A model generated the notes under the pieces. It did no database searches, was not told the origin of the DNA, and worked only from the letters and a program-made list of their open reading frames with translations. The position numbers were made by a program, and so were the translations under genes. From the NCBI RefSeq assembly GCF_023856365.1, contig NC_064551.1, positions 20,026,349 to 20,090,348 on the forward strand: a DNA stretch of 64,000 nt, in the 5' to 3' direction. The stretch's first letter is position 1. Each line of letters starts with the position of its first letter. This document shows, in pieces, positions 49,277 through 61,858 of this stretch. Origin of the DNA: Brienomyrus brachyistius (lineage: Eukaryota; Chordata; Actinopteri; Osteoglossiformes; Mormyridae).

Positions 49277-51419
49277 AATATATTATGTTTCAGACCAGCC
49301 AGTCTGTGATTCCCCCTCCCCTTTGGAACTGTGGGTAATGGTGAATTAAGCACTAATTCTTTTCATTGGGTCAGTAACACAGGACAGTAAATTCAATTTG
49401 TTCTCCTCCCTAGACGATGCTTGACCAACCACTGACATCCACCCCAAAGGTCGAAAGTCAGACGCATGACTGTTTAATTTCACCAAACGATCCACGTTCA
49501 CTAGGAGCCATCCAGAACAAGGCCCTCTTACAGAAGGCCATGGAAACTTCCACCAAACCCCCCCCCCCCTTTTCAGGCAAGGCACATGATTTGACGCAAT
49601 CACTGTTTCATGCTTCAAAGTTTAGGGAAACACCTACATGCTTTTATAGAACTGATGATAGAGAAATCTCTTTTCACACCAGTTAATTTAGCCTGGAAGC
49701 TTTTTATACTGTGTGTGTTTTCGTAGCGAGAGACGCATCCTTCATGGGGCTGAGTGACTGTTGCCAGTCTGTAAGTACAGTAGTTCAGATGCCTGTTGTG
49801 CTCCCAACTCATACTCGCAATAAGGAAAAGCAACTACAGAACTTCACTTACCTCAGAGGAAAGGCATTGTTTTCTTTCTTTTTGCTGCAGGCTAAGTTTA
49901 AAATCACTTGTATTGTCTTATTAACTTTTCCACACTTTTTTTTACCTCATGACTGACGGGCTCCTTTCATGTGTTCGATTGACAGCAGTGCCTTGTGATT
50001 AATGTTATTTACCATAAAGGGTTTTATTTGGTGATTTACTTTACTGTCTTCTATACCCAGAACTACATCTGGGTCTTAGGCTCGTCTATACCTAGTACTA
50101 CATTTCATCAATGTGAAGGTGACAAGCATACACCGAAAGACAGACGCAAGCTCACAGTGATAATGCTAAAATTGCCCCACCAAGGTAAAATATCTTTTAA
50201 AAAAAGGTCTTAAAATACAACGAGGCTGGACTTTACCGGACTTGGCAGGGAGAAGGAAACAAGATGATCTAATAAAATTACAACAATAAAAACACACACT
50301 TGCACGTTTTTCGAAGGCGGTTTTGCAATATAGTTCTTATTTGCACTTTGCATTCACTGCGGAAAACGGATCGTACCAGAGGACTGAGGCACGGCAGCTC
50401 AGCCCGGCGGTAAGCCGAGGTCTAGCCTTACCAGGGCAGGCGCCGGGTAGCCGCAGCTAAGAAATCACTGATGTGCTGAAAACTAACGACTACGAAAATA
50501 ACATTGAGCGTGGATTACCAAATAACAACATGTGACCCACCCAAAATGCTAGAAGGCTAATTTCTCTTTATGTATAAAGTAGAATTTTATGTGCAGAATG
50601 ACAAATCATCAGTAGACACAAAGGCAATAAATTGTTTACTTTGGCACAGTAAAGTCTGGTATATTTAAAAGGCATATTAAAAAATACAGAAATTAACACA
50701 CCCATGAGGGCGACGCTCCATTAACAACACAAATGAAATTGCAATGAAAGAAGGTATATTGAAAAGCCTGAGCAGGTTTGCCTGACCACAACTGAGACTG
50801 AGTCACATGAGTATGCAGACAGGGTTGCCAACTTTGGTCAACTGGCTGAAGTGAGATTTTCAATTCAAGACTAGTCTGTACACACATACACACCCATCTA
50901 CATGTATGTAACAGTTTTATCACCTTGTAAAAAGTCTGTAGGATTCGCAAGCTACCCCAACACTTTTGATGTAGCTAATTATAGGTTTATAATGGAATAA
51001 TATAGATTTGTCTAAAGATTTCTTGCATGAGTGTGAGAGCCTGAGTTTCACGCCAGATGCGTGAGATTTCGAAACCCCGCATGAGCTGAATGAGATGAGA
51101 GAGAGACCTGGAGTTACATCCCGTGTACAGTAAATACCTCTGTCTCTGTACAAAGACACAGCAGAATATTCAATTTTTTTGCATGAACCAGATAAATTAT
51201 CAAAGGTTACTCTGATACTCAGCATGCAGGTGTCACAACCAAACAGCTATTAGCTACTGGCCTAGTGTCTAAACCGGGGGGCAGTCTTATCCACAAAAGG
51301 TTGGTGTGTATGCAGGATTTTAGGATAACCTTTAGGTCAGCTGTTTAAACCCAGGTGTGAGGACTCTTCAGCCAATCAGATTGCCCACTCCTGGTCTAAA
51401 CCTTTTCAATTATACATCT

Positions 51420-51950
51420 ATTCCATCTTCTAGCTTCTTATCCTGGTTGGGTTCACAGATGGGCAGGGGGTCTAAACCAGGTAGAATAGGGGACAAGGCT
51501 GGGGAACTTCCCGGATAGAATGATAGTCCACTGAAAAACCAGTGTTGGGGAAGTTACTCATAAAAATTATCTATTATGAACAGATGTGGAAAGTTCACGG
51601 CCAGAAACTACAAATCCACACCAAAGCCTTGTTTCAACCAACCAGTTGAGTATAAAGAGTCACAGTCACACAGTACTCATGTGGTAGGTTGAAACAAAAC
51701 CTTAGTATAGATTTGTACTCTCTGGACCTGAACTTTCAACCTCTATCTGTGATGGATTACTGTGAGTAACTTCCCCAACTCTGTGAAGGACAGATACATG
51801 TACACGCTGTCTTTGGACAGGGGCACGGAAATCAGAGTACCTGGAAAATATAAATGTGGCACAGGAAGAACATGCTAATTCCACATTCACACACAGGAGG
51901 TGGGATTTGAACCCTCAGCCCTGGAGGTGTGAGCTTTTACGCCACTCTAA
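51420..51950 (-). repeat. Old repeat copy interrupted by a TIR element
   Basis: The left part (51420-51535: CTTCTTATCCTGGTTGGGTT, GGGGACAAGGCTGGGG) and the right part (51785-51950: CACGGAAATCAGAGTACCTG, CATGCTAATTCCACATTC, CCCTCAGCCCTGGAGGTGTG) form one ordered minus-strand repeat. The TIR element at 51540-51783 splits it. Confidence 0.6.
51540..51783. mobile_element. TIR element carrying foldback copy 2
   Basis: Its ends are GTTGGGGAAGTTACTCA at the left and the inverse TGAGTAACTTCCCCAAC at the right. The interior (about 51581-51752) is a long inverted repeat with arms holding AAGCCTTGTTTCAACCAACC on the left and the inverse of AAGGTTTTGTTTCAACCTAC on the right. It is homologous to 38439-38593. 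Confidence 0.7.
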
Positions 51951-52925
51951 ATTCCAAGCTAAATGGCTAAGTCTAAATTTCAGCTCATGAAGACACGTCA
52001 GAAAACATATCCAAAGCTCTTTCCGTGCTCAACCGCCTGGTCAGATCGCGCAGCCCTGCACTATTCAGTGTTTTTACTCAGAAGTAAGTCAGTCCGCAAA
52101 CAGAACGTCCAAGTTTTAAAAAGTAAATGATGGATCTCAAAATAGACATGAGAAAATCTCATGAGAATTCCCCCAAAAATGGAGCCCACACCCTGGAATT
52201 ATACTATTCAAGGGAATAATTGGGTACATTGTGGAGCAGAGGCAGGAAAATGGCTACAGCCTGTTTATTCATCCATAACAGTTCATCAAAGGAAATGCCG
52301 ACTAAATAAAGCTGAATCAAGACATTTGCCTTAAGAATATACGCAGCTTAAAGGATGTGGTTTGCGTTACTGGCCCATAATAGGTTTAAGGCTCCATAGT
52401 CATTTAGTTTACAATTTTCTTCACAATTGCCACAAATTTGGCATTAAATGTAGCATTAGACCCCCCCCCCAGCCAAGTATGCCTACCAAATAGAAATGAT
52501 TCAGGAATAAGTGTGTAGGTGTCGTTAGGCAATACACCTGGAATAAGATGATGACCTGTATTTCATTTCTCTTAGGGAAGTGTCAGCCTGTGTCATTGGA
52601 TGGGTCACATAACCCGAGAATCAGAGGTGACCAATCAAGAGGAAGACACAAGCAGAACATTACAAGCTGCATGACACATATACATGTTAATGACATAAAT
52701 GGCATCCAGTGACCAGTAAACATTGATTCTTCTAAATGATTGTGCGGTTTGTAATAGTTATTTAAGGGCTTGGAAAGAAATTCAATGTTTTTATCATTAA
52801 AAATCTCAACATAACCCTACATTCCCAATTCTGGTCTCGAATTGCTCCTAAAGGTGATGAAAGATATTCTAAATTCAAGACCACTAACATCACTCAACTA
52901 CATTTCTCATAATGAATGTAGAGGA

Positions 52926-53046
52926 ATTCCTTCATTGGGCCCCTGAGCAAGGCCCTTAGCCCCCAACAGCTCCAGGGACAGTCTAACTCAGCTTTCTCAA
53001 AAAATGTATGTTGCTTAGAATGCATTGTATGGCGAATAAATAACAT
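52926..53046 (+). mobile_element. SINE 3' remnant
   Basis: GGGCCCCTGAGCAAGGCCCT, then CCCCAACAGCTCCAGGGACA, then a TGTATGTTGCTTAGAATGCA tail match the core and tail of the tRNA-derived SINE at 59950. The head is absent. Confidence 0.5.
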
Positions 53047-53063
53047 ATAAAATGCAGTAATGC

Positions 53064-53277
53064 GGGTTTCCCCCCGCAGTCCAAAGACATGCTGAGGCTA
53101 ATTGGAGTTGCTAAATAGGAGTGCATGTGTGAGTGACTGGTGTGTGAGTGTGCCCTGCGATGGGCTGGCACCCCATCCTGGGTTGTTCCCTGCCTCGTGC
53201 CCATTGCTTCCGGGATAGGCTCTAGACTCCCTGTGACCCAGAAAGATAAGCGGTTTGGAAAATGGATGAATGGATGT
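53064..53277 (+). mobile_element. 5'-truncated SINE copy with target duplication
   Basis: This is the tail half of the GGCGGCATGG SINE. It begins within the GGTTTCC-CAGTCCAAAGACATG part and ends in AATGGATGAATGGATGT. AGTAATGC flanks it at 53056-53063 and 53278-53285. Confidence 0.75.
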
Positions 53278-54162
53278 AGTAATGCTATAGTCTACTGGCA
53301 TGCCACAAATCAAATCAAAATTCCAACAGATGACTTTGAATTTCCACTGCTTTGATGACCAGGAAGGACTCTGCTCTCTGCTCCCTACAGACTGACCATG
53401 TCCTAGAAGTTGTGCATCTGTGTATGATGGAGTACAGGGGCAGTGTGCTGGGAAGAGTAGAGAAGTTAGCAATGTTGGCATCGTATACTGTATGCAGCAT
53501 GGCATCCAAAGTCACAGAGAAGTGACTGAATCCATGACATCACAAGCAGGATAAATATAACACCTTCAACAAGCACTTTTGCACCAAAGCGCCAAAACCT
53601 CTTTAAAAACCTCTCTGAAGCCCTGCCAATCATGCAGATTCTGGGGATCGAAAAGCAGAATGAAGAAATGTGGGTCAACTGTCCCTGCGAGCGTGAGCTA
53701 CACCCCTCAGTGTGAACGTCAGCCACATGAAGGGAGACTGGATGCGTGCGTGTCTGGTGGGGGAGTAGTGATTTTGGAGCTCAATCAACTTTATGCTTGG
53801 CCCACTTGGTCACCTGAACATGAAAAAAAGAGTCTTACCCTGACCTTAAGCAAAACTGAACTGCCTTAATCTGAAAGATAAAGGGCTTTTTATTTATTAT
53901 CCTGAATTTCAAATAGCTGAAATCTCACACAGTTCAGCTCCGCAGAACAATAACATTGGTTGTTATGAAGCGCTATGAAGGTCTCTCTTAAAACGTTTTT
54001 TTCCTGAGAACAAAAACAGTAAGAATTTGACGTTTGAATGTTGTAATTTATTGACATACCTATAAATGCTTGACAAGAAAATGGTTGTCATCAAATAATT
54101 GATGTACTGGCCCAGTACATAAAAATATACAATTAACCATCTAAGGTTAACCTTCGAAAAAG

Positions 54163-54426
54163 TCATATATTAGCTAACCTAGGGTGGATTTTTCTCCCCA
54201 CAGTAATTTGGCTGTCATACATAAAATTAACCCATATTCGGTGATCAATTTCATTTGTACCACGGTCAAAGCAAAATTGCTTATCCGTTTTAGTACTTAA
54301 CTTTTCTTCTTCAATAAGTGCTAAAATGCTGTCCTTGATTTCTATAATTTCCACCCCTGATACATCACTGTTGTCATCAAACTCCACATTCTCATTATTA
54401 CTGTCATCATTTTCAATCCATTCTGA
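54163..54426 (-). other. Unexplained acidic open frame
   Basis: A minus-strand frame of about 87 codons opens at EWIENDDSNNENVEFDDNSD and continues with DSILALIEEEKLSTKTDK, then RIWVNFMYDSQITVGRK before the stop. Its composition (acidic, then basic, with Trp and Tyr) looks more protein-like than the other stray frames. The nearest Met is at 54387. It could be a decayed transposase or host-gene fragment. I do not recognise the family. Confidence 0.25.
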
Positions 54427-57400
54427 TAATAATTAAAGCAGCATTTGCAGGAGATTACCTTTGACACTATTTACACACAGATGATCTACAAAAATGTATG
54501 CAACGGTATGCGATGGTTACCGATGGCATGATGTCAGTCAAATGACCATGTATCAAAAAATAAGTACAAGAGAAATATGAAAGTATGGTAAAATCATCTA
54601 GAAACAGGTGCACCGAAGCGCATAGCGTAGATCCAAAGCTGTAAAACACTGCAGTACAAATACTGGCAGTGAGGTAAAAAAATCACTCCCTGTTAGCTTC
54701 TAAAGATTAATTCTGTGTTTTAAAAAGACCTGAAACTATAGGAATTTCAAGGAAGGACTGGCAGGCTTTTCAAGTGAGACAGAATTAGCAATCACTACTG
54801 CGCTTATAGATTTTAAAGGGGTTTTGCTAAAGAATGTGACCCTAAACAAACTGGTCTAAACCAGTCCCCACAGTGGGATTAGGAGCTTGCGAAGTATAGG
54901 CTTTTCTGGACTACATCCAGAATGAAGATGAAGACATTTGTTGGGTTGTCACATTCAAAGCTGATGAGGTGGATTTTTGAAAATGGCCACTGCTTCAATA
55001 TCGTTCAGTTTGTTAGGCGGCGTGTACATCTTCACTGCACTTCGTCCACATATTTGGTTATTTTGCTGTGAGGTTTCGGAGGGGCAGGTGGGCGAAGGGC
55101 GCAGTGTTTTGCTGCCTTTGAGATACCATCCCACACCCTTAACCGCTACACCCAAATACAGCTGTGCACATCACCCGAACCAGCAGGTTCCACCAGTGAC
55201 CGGCAACAGCTCAAATGTAACACATGACCTTGCCTTGAAATTTATAAAATAGGATGGGGGGGGCTTTTCACTGTAATTCAGCTACTACACAAACAGCCTT
55301 ACCCACAACACATGCACGTTATCAAAAATTATTACTCCGTGGGATCCAAGTCCCCCTAAACACCCCCTCTTTCCTCATCCCTCATAATGTCTCATAATTA
55401 CAGTTAGCAGCTGAATGGGAGTTAATGTACCAAATCCCCCTGACAAAAACAGACGGACGAGTCAGATTCCTCTCTGTCAACATCATAACATTTGTAATTT
55501 TATGCCCTACTATATGATGTCAGCTCTTTATAAGTAACTCAGACCATGTGAGATGAGACGGGCAGCCATCTAGCCACTCAGACAATGTTGGCTACAGCAG
55601 CCCCACATTTAAGGAGCAGCATGCATCAACACATCAAGGCTGAAAACAAGTACTCTGTGATGTCATTACAAACGAAGCTGTGTTTTTGTGTTGCCAGGAT
55701 ACCATCAGACCATATAGATACATGAGTTTTTTTTTAATCCTGCTCTCTGTACATTTGGTGCTTATATTAAACAAATATCAATATAAATCATATTGAGCTG
55801 AGAAAATACTAAATGCATTAGCAGAACAAAAGACCCTTGAGAGTAGATCCCTAGTGACAAGTGATTGTAGCCTCAGAGGTACATGCTGGTGCTTTTTTTC
55901 CTGACAGTTTTTTAGATCTGTGAAGGAAACAATGACAGCAGAGGGTGAGACCTGGGTGACTTCACACTGGGGGGGATTTCCAAAAACCCGACACCCCCTT
56001 ACACCCCCCTTACTCTTTCTCCTCACTGTGTTTACAAATATCCTATCAATATTCAACTAAAGGCAAAACGGCAACCAAATCCTTCATCTTACGGTCTCAG
56101 AATCTGTCAAATTATGAGCCAGAATTACAGAAACTGCCATTTAGGGCTATACCATTTAGGGCTATACCATTCACCATCATGATTACATCATGGTGACGGT
56201 GATGGATTAGACACTTTGAGGAACACAGACAATGGTCCACAAATCGTTCAGGCACCTTCTGTAGCCTCCAAAGCAAACTCTCCTTTCGACGCCACGGCTC
56301 TACCCCCTGCCCAGCATTGCATGTGGCTGCGACCTTGAGGGTCGCCCCCCGTGTGGGGAACAGGACGATGGTGACTCTGGGTCTGGCTATCGTTCACATG
56401 GGACATGAGGGAGTTCTGGCACCAGAGCCAAGGCGGCCCCAGTCACCCCCATGCGGAGAGGTCGTCCGGGGGGGGGGGGCTGTGAGTCATTTTAATAGCT
56501 GCTTTTACGGCCTGTGAAATCCAGCTATGGGGGGGGGGTGGCCAGTCATTCTGGTCTAGCCATCAATAGGCAGATGTGGCGGGCGGGGGGGTGGTGGGGC
56601 GGGCAAAGATAAATGTCTACACATTTTCACGCTGATCTTCCTCATTGGTTGTTCACCTGAAGGAATGATCTCAGAGAAGCACATATTCTTTTCTCTGACA
56701 TTTACCCCATATTCCCCTACCAAATAAACAACCTCAGTGATGCTGCATAGTGAGGAACAAAACTACAGCCGAACAGAATGTAGGAGTCTACAGATGCGGC
56801 CGCAGATACGAATGATTGCCTTGATTGTATCAGAAGCATTGTGTGTCATTCCTCCTTTCATCCGTAGAAGTTCTGCAGTTCTGCGGTGTAGATTTCATTC
56901 TGGTGGATTCGAGATGCCATCTCATTGTCCATGGCTTCACCCACCCAACTCTGATATTTCAGAAAACTGAAAGGCTGGTCTGTTATTGTGCTTAATAATA
57001 CAGGACTGTCCTGGGTTGACTGGCTCCCGCCTTAAATGCTCTGGTGAGCCCCCTGAAGATAACATCACCCTGGCATTAGGCCGCACGGATTAAATCCCGT
57101 CCAAGGCGCTGACCTTTGCATGAAAGCCCACCCCAACAGAACCCCATGCATTTCGAGGAATTTTTACATCCAGGCTCCTTTGACATCTGCTACATCCTTT
57201 CGCATGGGTGAAGGAGAGATCTTTTGATAGAGGTTGAGGAGAGACCCTGGGTTGGTTTCAGCAAGCTTGCCCACAGGGCACCTTCTGACATACCAAGCTC
57301 TATTCAAGCAAACAAAGGCTGGCTTTTCAAAATAATAAACCTCAGTGCTATTAGGAGGCGAGGCGCTGCATGGTGATTCATTCAATGGAGCGTAAAAACG

Positions 57401-58369
57401 TGTAATAAACATAATGACTGTCTTTAGAAAGGCCGTACATAATGCATTTGAATTTTCAGTGTTTGTCCCAATGGGGACCTGGTGGGATACAAGCAAGGTG
57501 GCGATCATTCTAGAAAGGTCCGTGCCATGATGTAATGCCAGTTTCTGTGAGTTGTGAATAATGTGCCTTTGTTTTAATGTGCCCCCATGCAAAGATGCAG
57601 CATGCCCCCCCCCCCACACACTCTCTCCACCTAGTTACCGCAACTGTATTAAAGGCGATCGACTACGAAATGTCCATTGGCATAACATGACACATTAGTT
57701 TGACAAAAAAAAGTTACAATCTAAAGAAGCATAGATCACGGCTGATGAGCCGAAGACCGAAATCCCTTTGAGCGATTCTCCCAGGTTTTTTGTTTTGTGG
57801 AGCAGAGGGAAGTTCTCGCTGAACAGATAAATCAATAGCCGCACGTAAGTGGGGAGGACCGCAGCAGGTAATTACAGACCAGCCCCCATGTCACCGAGCC
57901 TGATCCAGGCTGGAACAGAAGCCTAAAAGGGGTGACATCTGGACTCTATACTCCAGTTATTACTGCCCTCTGCCAACCTGCAGGACTATGAGAAAGTAAA
58001 GGGCACAGTTTTAAGGAAAATGACTCATTCCTTACATCCACTTTTACTTTTCTGGTACAGGGAGTGTTGTGGCAAAGCTGGTGCTGAGAACTGAGAATGT
58101 GCACATCACAGAAACCAGGTTTGGGACAGGATGCCAAGAGAGGTCACGGTTTTCAGGGAATCTAAATAAACTGTCCTGATGGGGAACCATAGATTTGATT
58201 TAATTTTTGACTTCAGGTTATGCTTGACAAACACTAAAATCATACTGACACTTTTTTCTTTGCTCCTAAGACTAATTGCAAACTTACAAAAAACAAAGCA
58301 GAAGTAAAACTATTTCACAAGCTATTTTTTTTTTGGCGCAGGCAAATCTAGTGAGTATGGCCGATTTGG

Positions 58370-58435
58370 TGGAGAAGGATGGATTTATTGTACGTCGCTT
58401 TAGATAAAGGCATCTGTTACATAAATAAAGGTAAA
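58370..58435 (+). repeat. SINE 3' tail fragment
   Basis: TTGTACGTCGCTTTAGATAA, then GGCATCTGTTACATAAATAA is the typical 3' end of fish tRNA-derived SINEs, here without a head. The minus-strand SINE at 45205 has the same tail. Confidence 0.5.
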
Positions 58436-58972
58436 TATATGATGTTTCACCAGGCCTGAATACCAATGACATAATCAACACAGTCACCCCTGAATGTCAT
58501 ATGTGACTTGTAAGGAAACTGCTCCAAGGTGGTCTTCTCATTTTATGATGTTTATGTTGGCAATCTCCGCTTTCACGTTCACGCATCTGCAGTTCTCAGC
58601 AAGTCCGCCTGTTTCTGAAACAAGGTGTTACAAGCTGCACGCCGCAACAGGGAGCTCTGTGGTGCCGGCATCACATTTGTTTGTCCTTCAGGTTTTACTG
58701 TTTAATCAAAGGTTGGAAGCAGCAGCCAAGCTGCATAACGTAATAATCAGCAGCTCAGCTCGCCCTCCTCTGCTCAAGAGCCTGTAAAACCCAGCACTCC
58801 GACCAAGCAGTTGCATAACACAGATGTCTTCCTGACTGAACATTAACCCACACATGTCCGATTCATTCCTTAATTATTTTACATGCTCAGTCCACACAAG
58901 TGCTGTAAAAACCACAGCAGTCCACCCTCATTGCCATTGGTAGAATTTCTCAGACTTCTTGATGTTAATCCA

Positions 58973-59002
58973 CCCATCCATCCATCCATCCATCCATCCA
59001 TC
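58973..59002. repeat. (ATCC)n microsatellite
   Basis: About seven ATCC units. They are followed by a decayed repeat-like stretch (CTTGTCCAGTACAGGGTCCT). Confidence 0.85.
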
Positions 59003-59949
59003 TTCCATAATCTGCTTGTCCAGTACAGGGTCCTGGTGATCCTGAAGCTGATTTCAGCAAGCACAGGACGCAGGACAGGGTGCAGCATAAACGAAATGCC
59101 AGTATTTGTCATACCCTACTCAAAATTTACTTGCAGGTTTAAGATGGTGATGGCCATTCCATGTGACTGATTATGTTTGTTTCATCCTTGGTTATGCTGG
59201 ATTTTCCAGCCCAAAACCTTTTCTGAGGAAGCACATGTGCAGAAGTATCCTGCTATGCATTTTTTGACAATAAAAACCAAATGTTCAATCTTCATATTTA
59301 TCAACTTTGTTTCACTCATCAAAATATCTGTTATCTATCATCAAATAAAAAGCAAAGGAGAGATAAGTAACCAAAGAGATGGTCTTTCAATTAATCATAG
59401 TTCTACGTTCCCAGACATTGTCAGTAGTTACCAACACTGTACATCTCTTTTCTGTAATATTCCTTTAATGCCAGTGATTATGAAAGGCTGACAAACATCC
59501 GCTACCTTCCACTACAGAACAGGGACACAAGATCACTTTCAGATGTGTTCTCTTGGGATTTCCTGCAACAGTTCATTGTGCTACACACTGTCCTCACAAA
59601 GCTCGGGGGGAGAGTCTTAGAGGGACATCTGCCCGTGAGGCTCGTTCACTCGTGGAAAATGAATCACACAGCTGCCAGTGCTGACAGCCCCGGTGTTTCA
59701 CATTCCCCTGAGAGAGACTCCTGTCTCCGTACGTTGCTCCCATCAAGGGCTTGGTGTGTGCAAGTGGACAGGGCAGAAGGCGAGGCATGGCTGTGCAAGG
59801 GAGCGAAAAGGCACCCGGCGAAGGAAACAGAGGACCATGTTTGTGGACATATGTGAGTTGCCGTAAGGCGGCTTAAACAGGATTATGACAATGGGGAACA
59901 CTTTCCTCCAGCAAACTACACAATAACCAACAGTGCCAGAATCTGTGCC

Positions 59950-60115
59950 CATCATCAGAAGGGTGTCAGTTCAAATCCCAGGGTTGGCAAAATCATTTCA
60001 CTGTTGGGCTCTCGAACAAGGCGCTTAACCCCCAGCTGTTCCTGGGCCTGGCTGACCCAACTTCCTCAATTGTTTGTCAATTTGGAATAATGTGTCTGCA
60101 AGATAAATCAATTAA
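59950..60115 (+). mobile_element. tRNA-derived SINE
   Basis: B-box-like GTGTCAGTTCAAATCCCAGG is followed by CTCGAACAAGGCGCTTAACC, CAGCTGTTCCTGGGCCTGGC and an AATGTGTCTGCAAGATAAAT tail. It belongs to the same broad family as 23126 and 52926. Confidence 0.55.
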
Positions 60116-60354
60116 ATGCAATCAACCTAAACTGCTGCTTTTTCAGTAAAAGAAAAAAAATGACACCGTGAACCGGAGAAGAACTCTGATTTCCTTTGCC
60201 TCCACTGAATGTGAAAAATGGCAGCAATGTAATGCATTAGACAAAACAATGCGGGAGAGCTTACCTGGCACGCTGACACAGGAAACGATAATCTGGGGGC
60301 CTAAGCAGGACCTGAGGGGGTGTCAGAAACACAGGGGCCAGCGTGTAGAAGTGG

Positions 60355-60370
60355 GGAGGGGGGGGGGGGG
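60355..60370. repeat. Poly-G tract
   Basis: About 15 consecutive G, one of many such tracts in the window. Confidence 0.9.
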
Positions 60371-61774
60371 GACTGAGCAGCCTTTGCTTGCTCAGTGTCA
60401 GTCAGGAAATGAAGGAGACAGAGGGGTCGGGGTCTCAGATCTCCGGGAAACACCCTCGGCTCAGCTCAGTCCTTTGGGACGAAACCCAAAACTAGCATCC
60501 ACTCGGGGGATGAGGAGGAGGGGGTGGGAAGGGGGTGGAAATGACACAGAAGAGGAGAAGGTGATGAGCTGACCCCAGTGACCTGGTCAGACCCCAGCGG
60601 GGTGGGTTTCCCGCATCCCGCCACTTTTGGGGTCCTGGTCAGACAAGCCCATACCATGGATCGCAAGGGTGGGTCACACTATGAGCTACGGGTCAATTAT
60701 ACACTAAAGAAGGAGAACTGCAACTGCCTCAGGGATGGGGACAAGAGATCCTCAGTCCGAGTGCAGCCGAAAGCTGAAGAAAATGCCTTTCATAGTCTTC
60801 AGTAACATCAAAAATTTTACTTCAGGCTTTTAAAGAACAGACACAGGGGCACTGGCTCTTAAACGTCTTATAAGAAATATCGTTAAAGGGACTCACTTTA
60901 CGAGATTCCAGCCCCACTCTCACACAGGTGGCTCCCTTTAGCGTGACACAAATGGCCGTTAAAAAACTTCGGGGTTTAGCGCTTGTTTTGTCTTACTTTG
61001 AATCACAGCTGTCCTTAGTTACCATGACAAGAGAAGCCAAATGGAATGGATGCAGGTTTGAAAAGTTGCTTTATGTTAGCAACCGAATGCGAATTACAAT
61101 GGTGCGCCACTGCCTCAGCGCCAGTGTGGTCGCATTTGATCTCAGCTCACTGCCACACACTGGAAAAAGGTGTTTTTAGATGTATTTCAGCAAGCAGACT
61201 CGGTAGAGACAAGAAGGTGCAAGAATATGGAAATCTCAATAAGGGCTGCCCGACCTTAGCAACGCATGGCTAACGCTTATCGTCGCTACAGTATGATCGC
61301 GCTCTATGCCACAAATTGCGCGGCTCAGACACAAAACACGGCTGACGCCCACCGAAACCTCAGAGGAGGTCGCCCGGCAAGCTGTAAATGAGCCAATTAC
61401 GAGCCATGCCACTGGATTTGGAGACTGGAAAAGTGGGAATGCTGTGCAGATTCCCTGGGACACATATGGTTACACGTGTTGTATGTCATTCAAAAGAAAG
61501 GCAGGATAACTCACAACGTATTCTGAATGGATAGATAGGTGTACAGGGTGAAATACAGGAGTCCAGTGAGTGTCGCTCAATGGACACGTGGATACAGAAA
61601 AATGACAGGAAAACATTCAGAAAAACAATATTACACAAACATGAAACTAATACAATCTTGATTTTAGTTTATAACTCATTTTAGAATCAAAACTAGTGAA
61701 ATCCACTGACAACGTATGTTTGTGGAGGATCAAACCATTTCTGCTTTTGAGGTGTATGAGGGAGACAAGGGAGG

Positions 61775-61858
61775 CCTGGGAGCATAAACCTGGGAGCAGA
61801 AACCTGGGAGCAGAAACCTGGGAGCAGAAACCTGGGAGCAGAAACCTGGGAGCAGAAA
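61775..61858. repeat. 14-bp minisatellite, 6 units
   Basis: Six units of CCTGGGAGCAGAAA. The first has CATAAA instead of CAGAAA and the rest are identical, which suggests recent expansion. Confidence 0.93.

Noticed and set aside
50400..50460. GC-rich stretch with donor-like GTAAGG as EVA1 exon 1 or promoter
   Set aside because: The upstream frame is closed by stops, with no start codon that could reach the donor, and CpG density is only modest.
56140..56172. Duplicated CCATTTAGGGCTATA
   Set aside because: Only two copies of a short unit, an ordinary slippage event.
57164..57619. 151-codon minus-strand open frame
   Set aside because: No domain, signal peptide or repeat pattern is recognisable, and the composition is that of chance sequence. 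Length alone is not evidence in 64 kb of six-frame translation.
60262..60330. Possible EVA1 exon 1 on the minus strand (donor GTAAGC after ...VSCVSVPG)
   Set aside because: The phase fits and the residues are mildly hydrophobic, but the frame meets a TGA about 19 codons upstream with no start codon between.
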